From Planctomycetota bacterium (lineage in GTDB: Bacteria > Planctomycetota > UBA1135), in the NCBI GenBank assembly GCA_003501525.1, contig DNPI01000198.1, positions 1 through 15,650 of the forward strand: a DNA stretch of 15,650 nt, read 5' to 3'. Numbering within the stretch: position 1 is the first letter of the stretch; every line of letters starts with the position of its first letter. The notes beneath the pieces were generated by a model. That model did not search any database, had not been told where the DNA came from, and saw nothing but the letters and a program-made list of their open reading frames with translations. A program made the position numbers and the translations under genes. Below, piece after piece: positions 1 to 7,511 of the stretch.

Positions 1-114
1 TGAGATTGCCGGCCCCTACCTCACATTTGGTGTGGTTTGGTAAAGGGTTTGAATATCGCCCCCCGTCGGAGATAGCCTCCCCTTATTCAGGAGCCTATAC
101 CGGGCCCCACTTGT

Positions 115-120
115 GGAGGA
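115..120 (+). promoter_or_regulatory. Shine-Dalgarno site fixing the start of the PuuD-like gene
   Basis: GGAGGA with a five-base spacer to ATG 126. It decides in favour of this start over the upstream TTG at position 6, which would add 40 non-hydrophobic residues. Confidence 0.8.
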
Positions 121-125
121 AAACG

Positions 126-884
126 ATGGAAACCCTATCTCCTTGGTTGAACGATATTTTTCGCTGGGCTCATGTTGTCGCCGGCGTTTTGTGGATTGGC
201 TTGCTCTACTTTTTCAACTGGGTCAACGCACAAGTAGTCACTCAGCTCGACGCCGAAACCAAGCAGAAGGTGCTTCCGCAACTTCTGCCACGCACCCTTT
301 ACTTTTTCCGCTGGGGAGCTGCTTTCACTTGGATTACAGGTCTACTCCTCCTGCACATGGTCTACCACCAAGGGTTTATGAAAACAGAAGACCTCGCCGG
401 CAATGCCGCACTTATCGGTCTTGTAATCGTTCTCCTAACCCCGGTTCTCTACGACATACTCTGGAAATCTCTAAGTGGGATGACGGCTGTGGGGATTAGT
501 TTTGCAGGTGTAGCTGCCATTGTTTGGTTCCTGCAAGAAAATTTGGGTTATAGCTACGGGACTACCACGATTCATCTCGGTGCTATTTTCGGAACAATTA
601 TGGCTTTCAATGTCTGGATGCGAATATGGCCAGCTCAAAGAAAAATTATCGCTGCCACAGCCGCCGGCGAAGCTCCTGATGCCGCCCTGCCAGCTCTCGC
701 TGGACTCCGGAGCAAGCACAACACCTATATGTCCGTACCTCTTATTTACACCATGGTCGTTCAGCACCACGGCGCCTTAAATGGACACGGATGGCAAGGA
801 TTGCTCATCGTAGTCGCCATTGGTTGGTTCATAACTTGTTGGGTTTACAAGAAATCAGCTAGCCCGGCAGCCGCCGCTTACTAA
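126..884 (+). CDS. PuuD-like (urate hydroxylase N-terminal family) integral membrane protein without its cytochrome domain
   Basis: Polytopic membrane protein of 252 residues resembling the N-terminal membrane domain of the urate hydroxylase PuuD. I see about seven hydrophobic segments (roughly residues 11-33, 57-80, 93-113, 118-137, 147-169, 200-218, 222-242). Family-like patches are WAHVVAGVLWIG (14-25), RWGAAFTWITGLLLL (62-76) and SKHNTYMSVPL (196-206), with candidate haem or metal ligands H16, H150 and H198. The start is ATG 126, because GGAGGA lies five bases upstream; the reading frame stays open further upstream from a TTG at position 6, but that extension is not hydrophobic and lacks a ribosome site. 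Canonical PuuD continues into a C-terminal cytochrome c; this protein stops just after the last membrane segment. The convergent neighbour encodes a cytochrome c. No other urate-pathway gene is present, so the substrate is unknown. Family call fairly sure, urate activity unsure. Confidence 0.75.
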   Translation: METLSPWLNDIFRWAHVVAGVLWIGLLYFFNWVNAQVVTQLDAETKQKVLPQLLPRTLYFFRWGAAFTWITGLLLLHMVYHQGFMKTEDLAGNAALIGLVIVLLTPVLYDILWKSLSGMTAVGISFAGVAAIVWFLQENLGYSYGTTTIHLGAIFGTIMAFNVWMRIWPAQRKIIAATAAGEAPDAALPALAGLRSKHNTYMSVPLIYTMVVQHHGALNGHGWQGLLIVVAIGWFITCWVYKKSASPAAAAY

Positions 885-1252
885 TCAGTAAGCACAGAAG
901 AAGAGGGTTCGAACTCTTGACGCAAATAGGCCACAACATCACGTTGTTGCTTGGTCGAAAGCACACCTCTCCAGGGAGGCATCGCGCCGATTTCTCCCAT
1001 GCGCCCGAGTCGAATCGTTCGCATCAATTCCTCGTCAGTCCTCGAAAGTGGGCCACCGGAGGCATTGAAATCCGCCGCCAAAGCAGGCCCTGTAGCCGGC
1101 TGCCCCGTCCCATTCTCCTGATGACAACGTAGGCAATGCTGCTGATATGTAGAAGCACCCGCTACTGGATCTGGGGCAACATCTTCCACAACGCTCTCAG
1201 GTGGGCCACAAGCAACCACACATAGTGCGAACGGCAGGAGGAGCCTAACCAT
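881..1252 (-). CDS. Small lipoprotein cytochrome c
   Basis: A 123-residue class I c-type cytochrome. The N-terminus is a lipoprotein signal: hydrophobic residues 3-14, then lipobox VVAC with the lipidated cysteine at C15. A short acidic/proline linker follows. The haem site is CLRCH at residues 40-44, and the probable axial methionine is M91 in GAMPPW, a usual setting for small periplasmic cytochromes. The C-terminal helix around VVAYLRQEF matches the family. The protein should sit anchored on the periplasmic side of a membrane and carry one haem. The ATG start at 1252 has a weak AAGG just upstream. Its 3' end overlaps the stop of the PuuD-like gene by 4 bp in tail-to-tail orientation. I infer that it may serve as that protein's electron acceptor, replacing the fused cytochrome of canonical PuuD; a general electron carrier is the alternative. 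Confidence 0.88.
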   Translation of the reverse strand: MVRLLLPFALCVVACGPPESVVEDVAPDPVAGASTYQQHCLRCHQENGTGQPATGPALAADFNASGGPLSRTDEELMRTIRLGRMGEIGAMPPWRGVLSTKQQRDVVAYLRQEFEPSSSVLTD

Positions 1253-1304
1253 GGCCTTAATAATGAGCCTTCCCCTGCGGCCATGCTAGATTTCGTCTCA
1301 TAGT

Positions 1305-2906
1305 TTGAATAGTCCACGATTATCAGGAAGCCTAATTTTTTTAGCTTTGCTTGCTCTCGGAGCACAAGCTTTCGAAACAATGCTTGCTTGGGAGAAAAAC
1401 CCTTTCACCCAAATTCCACTTGAGGATGCCGCTGTAGCCTGGGAAAGAGCAGGCCAAATCGCCGCTGGAGAGTGGATAGCAGAACGACCTTTCTTTTCAG
1501 CCCCTCTTCATATTTGGCTACTCAGCTTTGTTCGCATGATGGGCGGACAGATTCCCGCTGCTTTAGGCTTGCAAGCCATACTCCATGCCCTAACAGTTCT
1601 TATCGTTGGCTTAGCAGCATCACGTAGGTTTGGAGAAAAAGCCGGAATTTTTGCTGCACTCCTTTACCTCGCCCTCGCAGGCCCTGCATTCTTTGCAGGC
1701 AGACTTCTTAACCTCCCCCTGCAGCTACTCTTAGTTGCTTGTGTTGACCTGCAAGCATTCAAGTGCACGGAACAGTCCACTCCAAACAACTGGATACTGC
1801 TCGGGTTTGCTACCGGGATGCTCTGCTTGGCAGCACCCCCTTTTCTTGTAGCGCTACCCTTGCTTACCCTCTGGGCATGGAAATGGGCAGGAGGAAGCAA
1901 AAAAGGCGCGACACTGACCCTAATTACAGCTCTTTTCACAATTAGCCCGGCAACGCTGCATAATTACGCCGCCTGCGGAGAATTCATACCTGTAAGCGCC
2001 CAAGCTGGCGTGACGTTCCATCATGGCAACGGCCCTGATGCTAAAGGGGTTTATCATCCCATAGAAGGAATAAGCGCAAGCAGATTGCAGCAAAACCCTG
2101 ACGCTTTCCGAATCGCTGCAAAAGAGGGGGGGGCCTTAGGTTGGAGAGATACCGACGACTGGTTCCTGCGCAAAGGGATGATTTGGATAAAAGATAATCC
2201 CCTCGAAGCCATTGCACTCTGGATAAAAAAAGGCACGTGGACTTTAACTGGATCGGTTTATGGCGATGTGTATCTGCCTGCCCTGGAGCGAGAAGATCAA
2301 CTTCCTGGGTCCGGAGCTCTGCGCATTTCACTCGTTCTACTGCTACCTCTAGCCCTTTTTGGATTAGTTTGGCAATTACTTCGCAAAGGGCGAGCGGCTT
2401 TCCCACAAGCGATTCTTTTGCTCATTCCTCTCGCTGTTTGCGTAGTCTTTTTCTATTCCCCTCGTTATCGACTTCCAGCCGCAGTTCCCGCTGTAATTCT
2501 AGCTGGAGGAGCATTAGGCGCCAGCGTAGCTCGCATGCCGCATCGTTTGCTTTTGCCTGCATTAGCCATAGGAGCGTTCGCCTGGTGGGGCGCAAAGGTC
2601 GCTGGTTTCGAAGACCCCGCTTTATTCCGCCCACAATATGAGCACTCTTTAGGCATCGCCCTAAAAATGCAAGGGAGAAATGAAGAAGCCGTTGAGCATC
2701 TACATGCCGCACTCAGTCAAGGCTACGTAACAGCTGCGGCTCATTACGACCTAGCACAAACACTCATGCGACTAGAGCGATGGCAAGAAGCAGCCGCCGA
2801 ACTACGCGCTACATTGAAGCTGAAGCCCAATCACTTTGAGGCCGCCCAAAATCTTGACGCCGTAGAATCTTGGTTGCAAGAAAACAAGAATACAAATGGC
2901 ATCTGA
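1305..2906 (+). CDS. Membrane glycosyltransferase (GT39/ArnT-like) with C-terminal TPR domain
   Basis: About 533 residues. Residues 7-25 form a first membrane segment, followed by the extracytoplasmic loop typical of the PMT/ArnT fold. That loop carries the acidic pair E40-D41, the place of the catalytic carboxylate in this superfamily, and PFFSAPLHIWLL at 62-73. Many further hydrophobic segments run to about residue 430, including FFYSPRYRLPAAVPAV (382-397), a common signature of TPR-bearing family members. Residues 443-525 contain helix pairs that look like two TPR units (AHYDLAQTLMRLERWQEAAAEL). The likely role is transfer of a sugar from a polyprenyl-phosphate donor on the outer face of the inner membrane; the acceptor is unknown. 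The start is taken as TTG 1305 because an in-frame stop lies at 1287-1289 and the next ATG (1380) would remove the first membrane helix; no Shine-Dalgarno is visible, so the start is uncertain. It overlaps the next gene by 11 bp. Confidence 0.75.
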   Translation: MNSPRLSGSLIFLALLALGAQAFETMLAWEKNPFTQIPLEDAAVAWERAGQIAAGEWIAERPFFSAPLHIWLLSFVRMMGGQIPAALGLQAILHALTVLIVGLAASRRFGEKAGIFAALLYLALAGPAFFAGRLLNLPLQLLLVACVDLQAFKCTEQSTPNNWILLGFATGMLCLAAPPFLVALPLLTLWAWKWAGGSKKGATLTLITALFTISPATLHNYAACGEFIPVSAQAGVTFHHGNGPDAKGVYHPIEGISASRLQQNPDAFRIAAKEGGALGWRDTDDWFLRKGMIWIKDNPLEAIALWIKKGTWTLTGSVYGDVYLPALEREDQLPGSGALRISLVLLLPLALFGLVWQLLRKGRAAFPQAILLLIPLAVCVVFFYSPRYRLPAAVPAVILAGGALGASVARMPHRLLLPALAIGAFAWWGAKVAGFEDPALFRPQYEHSLGIALKMQGRNEEAVEHLHAALSQGYVTAAAHYDLAQTLMRLERWQEAAAELRATLKLKPNHFEAAQNLDAVESWLQENKNTNGI

Positions 2907-5280
2907 ACACTCTCCTCGAGCTCGAAAAATCTCGGCCTCCAATCTCAGGTGGCATTGCCCCGACGCCTGGATTCCCCCAGCCTCCAATAACTCTGTCGCC
3001 ACTTTGATCCCCGGACTGTTCGGGCAAGAACGCGCACTGGAAGCACTTGAAATGGGACTTGCCGTAGAGGCTCCAGGCTATAACGTCTTCCTTTGCGGCA
3101 TTCGCGGAGCAGGACGCTCTCGAACTGTAACCAAACTTTTAGACCGGCTACGGTTGCAATGTGAAGCGTCAAAGGATCACGTTTTCGTACACAATTTCGC
3201 AGATTCATTAAGGCCACGACATCTTGCACTCGCTAATGGAGATGGTGCTCTTCTCGCAACTGCCATGGGCCGATGGGTTCGGGTACTACAAAGGGATATC
3301 CCTCGCATCCTGGAATCTGAAGAGCACCTCAAAGGGCGCGACAAATTAGTTCGGCGGTATCAGAAAGCAGAAAAAGAACTCTTTCGGAGGCTAGACCGCA
3401 AGGCTCGAAAAAAAGGACTCGCCCTTGTCTCCTTCGAAAGCCAAGGTGGCATCCGCTACGACTTCCACTTTTTGCACAACGAAAAGATTTTGTCCGAGAA
3501 AGATCTCTCCGCTTTACCCAAAGGAAAGCAACCGGGTATTCGAGCGATGAAAAAATTAGAGCAAAGCCGCGATGAATTGCACCACGAATTAATTCGGACT
3601 AGAAGAAAAGTGCGAGCCCTAGGTTTACGTCTTGTCAGGGAAACCGAATCGCATGATCAAAGTGCCGTTGAAATGGATGTCGAATGGCTGCGCCAGGAAA
3701 TGGGCATGGACTTTAACCCGAACCCTCAACTAAGCGCTTGGCTAGACGAATGCGCACAATTCGCATGGACAAATCCTCACCTTTTCTCTTCAACAGAGGG
3801 TGAAAGAGAAAGTGATCATGCCAACCCTGGCCTCGAAGTATTTACAGTAAATGTCATCCGTGGCCGGAAATCTGCTGGATGCCCTCTAGTACACGAGCAA
3901 CATCCCTCCACAACAAATCTCTTCGGCACCGTGGAGCATCGCATTATTGGCAATGGCCCTGGGTTCGTCCACCTAGCAGTACGGCCAGGATCGTTGCTCG
4001 CTGCAGATGGAGGTTTTTTAGTCCTTGATTCTCACGATGTCTTTAGGGAAACCGAAGTTTGGCGAGCACTGAAACGAACTCTACAAACCGGCCTCCTTGA
4101 GATTCCCGGCCAAGCTGGCCCAAGTGTTCCCGACCCAGCCGGGATTCGTCCAGAGCCAATTCCACTTGACATCAAAGTAGTCTTAATCGGTGAATCTGGG
4201 CATTTTGATGCACTGCACAATCAAGATGAAGATTTTCCAGAGATTTTCAAAGTCAGAGCCGAATTCGACGAAACGCTTCCTTTAACACGACCCTCTGCCG
4301 CTGAGCTTGTCGGCGCACTCCGCAACATCATCGTCAATGAAGATCTCTTACCTCTAGCAAAGACAGGGGCGCGTGCAATGGTTGAAGAAGCTGTAACTGA
4401 AGCCGGGCGACGTACTCGATTGTCAGCACGATTAGATATTCTTGCCGACGTTTTAAGGGAAGCTGATTTCTGGGCTCGGAAGAATGGAGCACAAGCTATT
4501 GAGAAAAAATCAATTCTCACTGCTCGACGCAAACACCGGCATCAGCACTCCCTTGATGCCGAGTGGCACCGCAGGATGACTCTGGAGGATGTTTACGAAA
4601 TCTCAACCGAAGGCAGTCAGATAGGAATTCTTAACGGACTTACGGTGATCTCGCTTGGGCCACTCGGTTTCGGCAGACCTGCACGGGTTGCAGCTTCAGT
4701 CGGCGCGGGGGAGGAATCCTTCACGAACATCGAACGTGATGTCGACCTTTCAGGATCTATACACAACAAAGGCATGGCAATGCTGGAGGGCTTCATGCGA
4801 CACAAGTTTGGTCAAAGCAAAACTCTCTCCGCTCGCATGGCACTTGCTTTTGAACAAAGCTACGGCCCCATCGATGGGGATTCGGCAAGCAGTACGGAAA
4901 TTTATGCCTTACTCTCCGCACTCTCCAACATCCCTCTGCGGCAAGACCTTGCAGTCACTGGAGCCGTCAACTTACGTGGCGATGTAATGGCAGTCGGGGG
5001 AGTGAATGAAAAGATTCTGGGTTTCTTCGAACTCTGCGTAGAAAGGGGCCTTACTGGAACTCAAGGAGTGTTAATCCCAGCATCCAACGTCGACGATTTA
5101 ATGCTCGATCCTGCAGTTGTGGAATCCGTTAGAAAGCGCAAATTCCACTTATGGTCAATCGAGCATATTGATCAAGGTATTGCTCTCTTAGCGAATGCAA
5201 CCTCTCGCAGTGTTTATCAAGCGGTCGAAGAGCGCCTTGACGCATGGTCAAAAGGAAGCAAAGAAACGGAAGCCACATAG
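2896..5280 (+). CDS. Lon-related ATP-dependent protease, AAA_32 / YcbZ (LonH-like) class
   Basis: 794 residues. The N-terminal AAA+ part starts near residue 35 with a P-loop GIRGAGRS (68-75), in which arginine R74 holds the usual lysine position. An insert rich in charged helices, probably coiled coil, spans about 120-260. A Walker B-like GGFLVLDSHDV lies near residue 375. The C-terminal Lon protease domain (about 570-770) carries the catalytic dyad: S663 in DGDSAS and K706 in GGVNEKI. The 43-residue spacing equals that of classical Lon. The C-terminal half closely resembles E. coli YcbZ, which lacks the P-loop. It should act in the cytoplasm; substrates of this class are poorly defined. ATG 2896 lies inside the end of the glycosyltransferase gene (11-bp overlap), with no strong ribosome site, so translation is probably coupled. 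Whether the ATPase works with R74 cannot be told from sequence. Confidence 0.9.
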   Translation: MASEHSPRARKISASNLRWHCPDAWIPPASNNSVATLIPGLFGQERALEALEMGLAVEAPGYNVFLCGIRGAGRSRTVTKLLDRLRLQCEASKDHVFVHNFADSLRPRHLALANGDGALLATAMGRWVRVLQRDIPRILESEEHLKGRDKLVRRYQKAEKELFRRLDRKARKKGLALVSFESQGGIRYDFHFLHNEKILSEKDLSALPKGKQPGIRAMKKLEQSRDELHHELIRTRRKVRALGLRLVRETESHDQSAVEMDVEWLRQEMGMDFNPNPQLSAWLDECAQFAWTNPHLFSSTEGERESDHANPGLEVFTVNVIRGRKSAGCPLVHEQHPSTTNLFGTVEHRIIGNGPGFVHLAVRPGSLLAADGGFLVLDSHDVFRETEVWRALKRTLQTGLLEIPGQAGPSVPDPAGIRPEPIPLDIKVVLIGESGHFDALHNQDEDFPEIFKVRAEFDETLPLTRPSAAELVGALRNIIVNEDLLPLAKTGARAMVEEAVTEAGRRTRLSARLDILADVLREADFWARKNGAQAIEKKSILTARRKHRHQHSLDAEWHRRMTLEDVYEISTEGSQIGILNGLTVISLGPLGFGRPARVAASVGAGEESFTNIERDVDLSGSIHNKGMAMLEGFMRHKFGQSKTLSARMALAFEQSYGPIDGDSASSTEIYALLSALSNIPLRQDLAVTGAVNLRGDVMAVGGVNEKILGFFELCVERGLTGTQGVLIPASNVDDLMLDPAVVESVRKRKFHLWSIEHIDQGIALLANATSRSVYQAVEERLDAWSKGSKETEAT

Positions 5281-5304
5281 AATAGTGTTGAACGTTTCAA
5301 GGCT

Positions 5305-6132
5305 ATGATTTACATCGACCCACATATTCACTGTATTTCTCGTGTAACTGATGACTATGACGCCATGTATCTGCATGGAGTGCGTGCTGTCGTCGAACCT
5401 TCTTTTTGGTTAGGGCAACCAAGGACCACACCCGGCACTTTTCGGGATTACTTTCTCATGATTCTCGAATGGGAACGCGAACGTGCAGCCTCCCATGGAA
5501 TTGAACATCGCTGCACAATCGGACTGAATCCCAAAGAAGCCAATGACAGCCGCGTCGCAGAACCCGTCCTCGAAATGCTGCCAGAATTCCTACAGCACGA
5601 AGGTGTTCTTGCTGTGGGAGAGCTCGGTTATGACGCAATTACCGAGGCTGAAGAAAAGGCCTATATCGCTCAGGCAAAAATGGCGATTGAGCACGATTTA
5701 CCAATACTGGTCCACACACCTCATCGCGATAAAGCTCGGGGGACCCAACGGTCAATCGACGTTCTCAAAGATCTCGGCGCTAATCCCGATACTGTTGTCA
5801 TTGACCACTCCACTGAAGAAACGACCAAAATGATTCTCGATGCTGGATTTTGGGCGGGACACACGGTCTACCCAAATACCAAACTCACCCCAGAGCGATT
5901 CGTAAACCTCTTCTTTGACTTTGGGACGGAGAAAATGCTTTTGAACAGTAGCGCAGATTGGGGAGAAGCTGACCCTTTGAATGTCCCAAAAACGGCCGCC
6001 CTCTTGGAGAAAAGGGGTGCAGAACGAGAAGCAATTCAAAAACTAGTCTGGGACAATCCCGTTCAGTTTTTTGGAGCAGACAGATGGAATCTCCCTGATT
6101 CCTTGGCCGCCGAAGCTGCAGCTTTAGCCTAG
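5305..6132 (+). CDS. eboB: EboB-like TatD-family metal-dependent hydrolase
   Basis: 275 residues with an amidohydrolase-fold TIM barrel. Probable metal ligands are H7 and H9 (DPHIH), E106 (AVGELGYD), H137 (LVHTPHRD), H168 (VIDHST) and D218 (NSSADWG). Phrases such as EPSFWLGQPRT (31-41), CTIGLNPKEAN (70-80) and HTPHRDKARGTQRS (137-150) are what I remember from EboB proteins of the ebo clusters in cyanobacteria and other phyla. They distinguish it from ordinary TatD nucleases. In those clusters EboB sits beside a UbiA-type prenyltransferase, a dehydroquinate synthase-like protein and a phosphoesterase, and takes part in handling or exporting a metabolite to the periplasm. None of those partners is in this window. 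It lies 24 bp after the Lon-like gene with a weak AAGG before the ATG, so the three plus-strand genes are probably co-transcribed. Subfamily call strong, substrate unknown. Confidence 0.8.
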   Translation: MIYIDPHIHCISRVTDDYDAMYLHGVRAVVEPSFWLGQPRTTPGTFRDYFLMILEWERERAASHGIEHRCTIGLNPKEANDSRVAEPVLEMLPEFLQHEGVLAVGELGYDAITEAEEKAYIAQAKMAIEHDLPILVHTPHRDKARGTQRSIDVLKDLGANPDTVVIDHSTEETTKMILDAGFWAGHTVYPNTKLTPERFVNLFFDFGTEKMLLNSSADWGEADPLNVPKTAALLEKRGAEREAIQKLVWDNPVQFFGADRWNLPDSLAAEAAALA

Positions 6133-6244
6133 GCTCAAAGGCGCAGGATTTAGGGGCTAAATTCGCGTAACTCTAAGTTAGCTACTGGATATAAACAGAG
6201 TCTTCTGAGCGAAGATTTCTATTAGGGGAACAGAGGATGCAACA

Positions 6245-6277
6245 GTGCACCGCGACCTCGGGGGAGGCGCGGTGTAC
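6245..6277. terminator. Strong GC-rich stem-loop between convergent genes
   Basis: Left arm 6245-6259 and right arm 6264-6277 pair over 14 bp (one G-U pair, one bulged A at 6255) around a four-base GGGG loop. It lies 113 bp after the eboB-like stop and 5 bp beyond the htrA stop. There is no U-tract on either strand, so it is not a canonical intrinsic terminator. It could be a bidirectional termination or mRNA-stabilising hairpin for the two converging transcripts. The rest of 6133-6281 shows nothing I recognise. Confidence 0.5.
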
Positions 6278-6281
6278 TCCG

Positions 6282-7346
6282 TTACGGCCTTTCACCCAAG
6301 GTCACTTCTATCGTTTTAAAAGCACTATCTCTCCAAATGCGGAGATGAATCATCACACCTGGCCCCAAGGCAGCCAAACGGGATCGCAGTCGTTCATGAC
6401 TTGAAATCTCATATCCATCAACTGCGAGAATGATATCACCCCGCAAAATCCCCGATTCCTCTGCAGGGGAACCTTGAGTAACTTTTCGAACTCTAACCCC
6501 ATAAGGCCTATCGAGACCAACAGATTCAGCATAAGCCGCCGTAACTTCGCCGCCACTAGTCGTAACCCCCAACCAACCCCTTCGCGTCTCTCCGCTTGTA
6601 GCCAACCCTTCTACTACCCGACGAGCAAGGGATTCTGGAACGGCATAGGAGATTCCCTGCCAAGCATCAAGGCGACCGCCAATAGCGGTGTTAATGCCAA
6701 CCACACGCCCGTCCATATCCAAAAGCGGACCACCACTGGAGCCATGATCAATAAACGCATCGAACTGAATAAAGTCTTGATAAGCATCTTTTTCTGGAAG
6801 CTGTAAATCGGTCCGACCCAGAGCACTTACTACCCCAAAAGACGTGCTGAAAGTGCGTCCAAGTGGACTTCCCAAGGCTAAGACCAAGTGGCCAGGGCGC
6901 ACAGCATCACTATTCCCCCACTCAAGCTGATGAGTAGCCAAGCCAGGCGAAATGCGTACTAACGCGACGTCAGATCTCGCGTCGATCCCAATCACAGTAC
7001 CCGAGTCACGGCGGCCATCAGCGAGGACCACAGTTACCCGAGCATTCGGACCTCCGACAACATGGGCATTCGTAACCACGAAGCCTTGAACCGCATCAAC
7101 AACAAAACCACTACCCATCCCTCCTCGTTTGCGCTCGCGAAAAGCACCAGCCACTTCCTGTTCGACTTCAAGGTAGACCGTGCCAGGTCGAGTACGCGCT
7201 GCTAAATCGGCCAACCCCTCCGAAATTGACGGCAAATCAGATGCTCTAATGACAGAATCTGATTTCCCTTGCGAACTAAAAGCTATCGCCAAAGCCAGAA
7301 CTCCAGCGCAGATAAGGAAGAAAGTGAGCGAGGTAGTACGTAGCAT
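6282..7346 (-). CDS. HtrA/DegS-like periplasmic serine protease with one PDZ domain
   Basis: 354 residues from the chosen ATG. Residues 1-21 form a signal peptide or membrane anchor. The trypsin-like domain carries H95 (VTNAHVV), D126 (ARSDVALV) and S204 in GSSGGPLL, so the triad is complete, with serine replacing the usual asparagine before the nucleophile. A single PDZ domain covers about 255-352 (WLGV, GSPAEESGILRGDIILAVDG). One PDZ plus an N-terminal anchor is the DegS-type layout, so it may cleave a membrane signalling protein, or act as a general periplasmic quality-control protease. The frame also opens at a TTG (7377-7379). ATG 7346 is preferred because a TATAAT at 7392-7397 would place the transcript start almost on that TTG, and the hydrophobic segment begins right after the ATG. 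It is divergent from nqrA and shares the upstream region with it. Confidence 0.92.
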   Translation of the reverse strand: MLRTTSLTFFLICAGVLALAIAFSSQGKSDSVIRASDLPSISEGLADLAARTRPGTVYLEVEQEVAGAFRERKRGGMGSGFVVDAVQGFVVTNAHVVGGPNARVTVVLADGRRDSGTVIGIDARSDVALVRISPGLATHQLEWGNSDAVRPGHLVLALGSPLGRTFSTSFGVVSALGRTDLQLPEKDAYQDFIQFDAFIDHGSSGGPLLDMDGRVVGINTAIGGRLDAWQGISYAVPESLARRVVEGLATSGETRRGWLGVTTSGGEVTAAYAESVGLDRPYGVRVRKVTQGSPAEESGILRGDIILAVDGYEISSHERLRSRLAALGPGVMIHLRIWRDSAFKTIEVTLGERP

Positions 7347-7391
7347 CAGAGTGCATCCATTCTGGTGTCTCGGGGCCAATGATCCGCAAAG

Positions 7392-7397
7392 ATTATA
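7392..7397 (-). promoter_or_regulatory. Candidate -10 box for the htrA-like gene
   Basis: Reading on the minus strand the hexamer is TATAAT, the exact sigma-70 consensus. The predicted transcript start would be near 7385, giving a leader of about 40 bases to ATG 7346. No good -35 hexamer is found 16-18 bases upstream, so an activator or a different -35 is possible. The dyad at 7406-7424 overlaps the expected -35 area. Confidence 0.45.
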
Positions 7398-7405
7398 AAC
7401 ACAAA

Positions 7406-7424
7406 CATTCTGTATTTGAGAATG
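7406..7424. promoter_or_regulatory. Perfect dyad CATTCT-N7-AGAATG, possible operator between htrA and nqrA
   Basis: CATTCT at 7406-7411 and AGAATG at 7419-7424 form a perfect 6-bp inverted repeat with a 7-base spacer, the geometry of a site for a dimeric regulator. It lies just upstream of the htrA -10 box and about 90 bases before nqrA. Further single half-sites lie at 7358-7363 (CATTCT) and 7448-7453 (AGAATG). The regulator is unknown. Confidence 0.4.
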
Positions 7425-7511
7425 CAGCTAAGGCCCCCAAAACCTTTAGAATGCCGCCCCCGGGACTCGAAAGCCCTCCAAAAACTCTCTCAAGCTCGAA
7501 CCGGGAATTTA

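Larger units (their letters stand above)
7358..7453. repeat. Four CATTCT/AGAATG half-sites in the divergent intergenic region
   Basis: The hexamer occurs at 7358-7363, 7406-7411 (as CATTCT), 7419-7424 and 7448-7453 (as AGAATG). The two right-hand copies extend to AGAATGC-(A/C)-GC, nine of ten bases matching. The last copy overlaps TAGAAT (7447-7452), a possible but unsupported -10 for nqrA, since no -35 is seen at the right distance. Confidence 0.4.

Noticed and set aside
6..125. N-terminal extension of the PuuD-like protein from a TTG
   Set aside because: No ribosome site, no hydrophobic character, and a strong GGAGGA site precedes ATG 126.
7347..7379. TTG-initiated longer form of the HtrA-like protease
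   Set aside because: The added 11 residues precede the signal segment, and the TATAAT box lies so close that the TTG would have almost no leader.
7416..7511. 32-residue upstream extension of NqrA
   Set aside because: Not part of the family N-terminus, and it would place the coding region over the half-site cluster; ATG 7512 gives the normal length.
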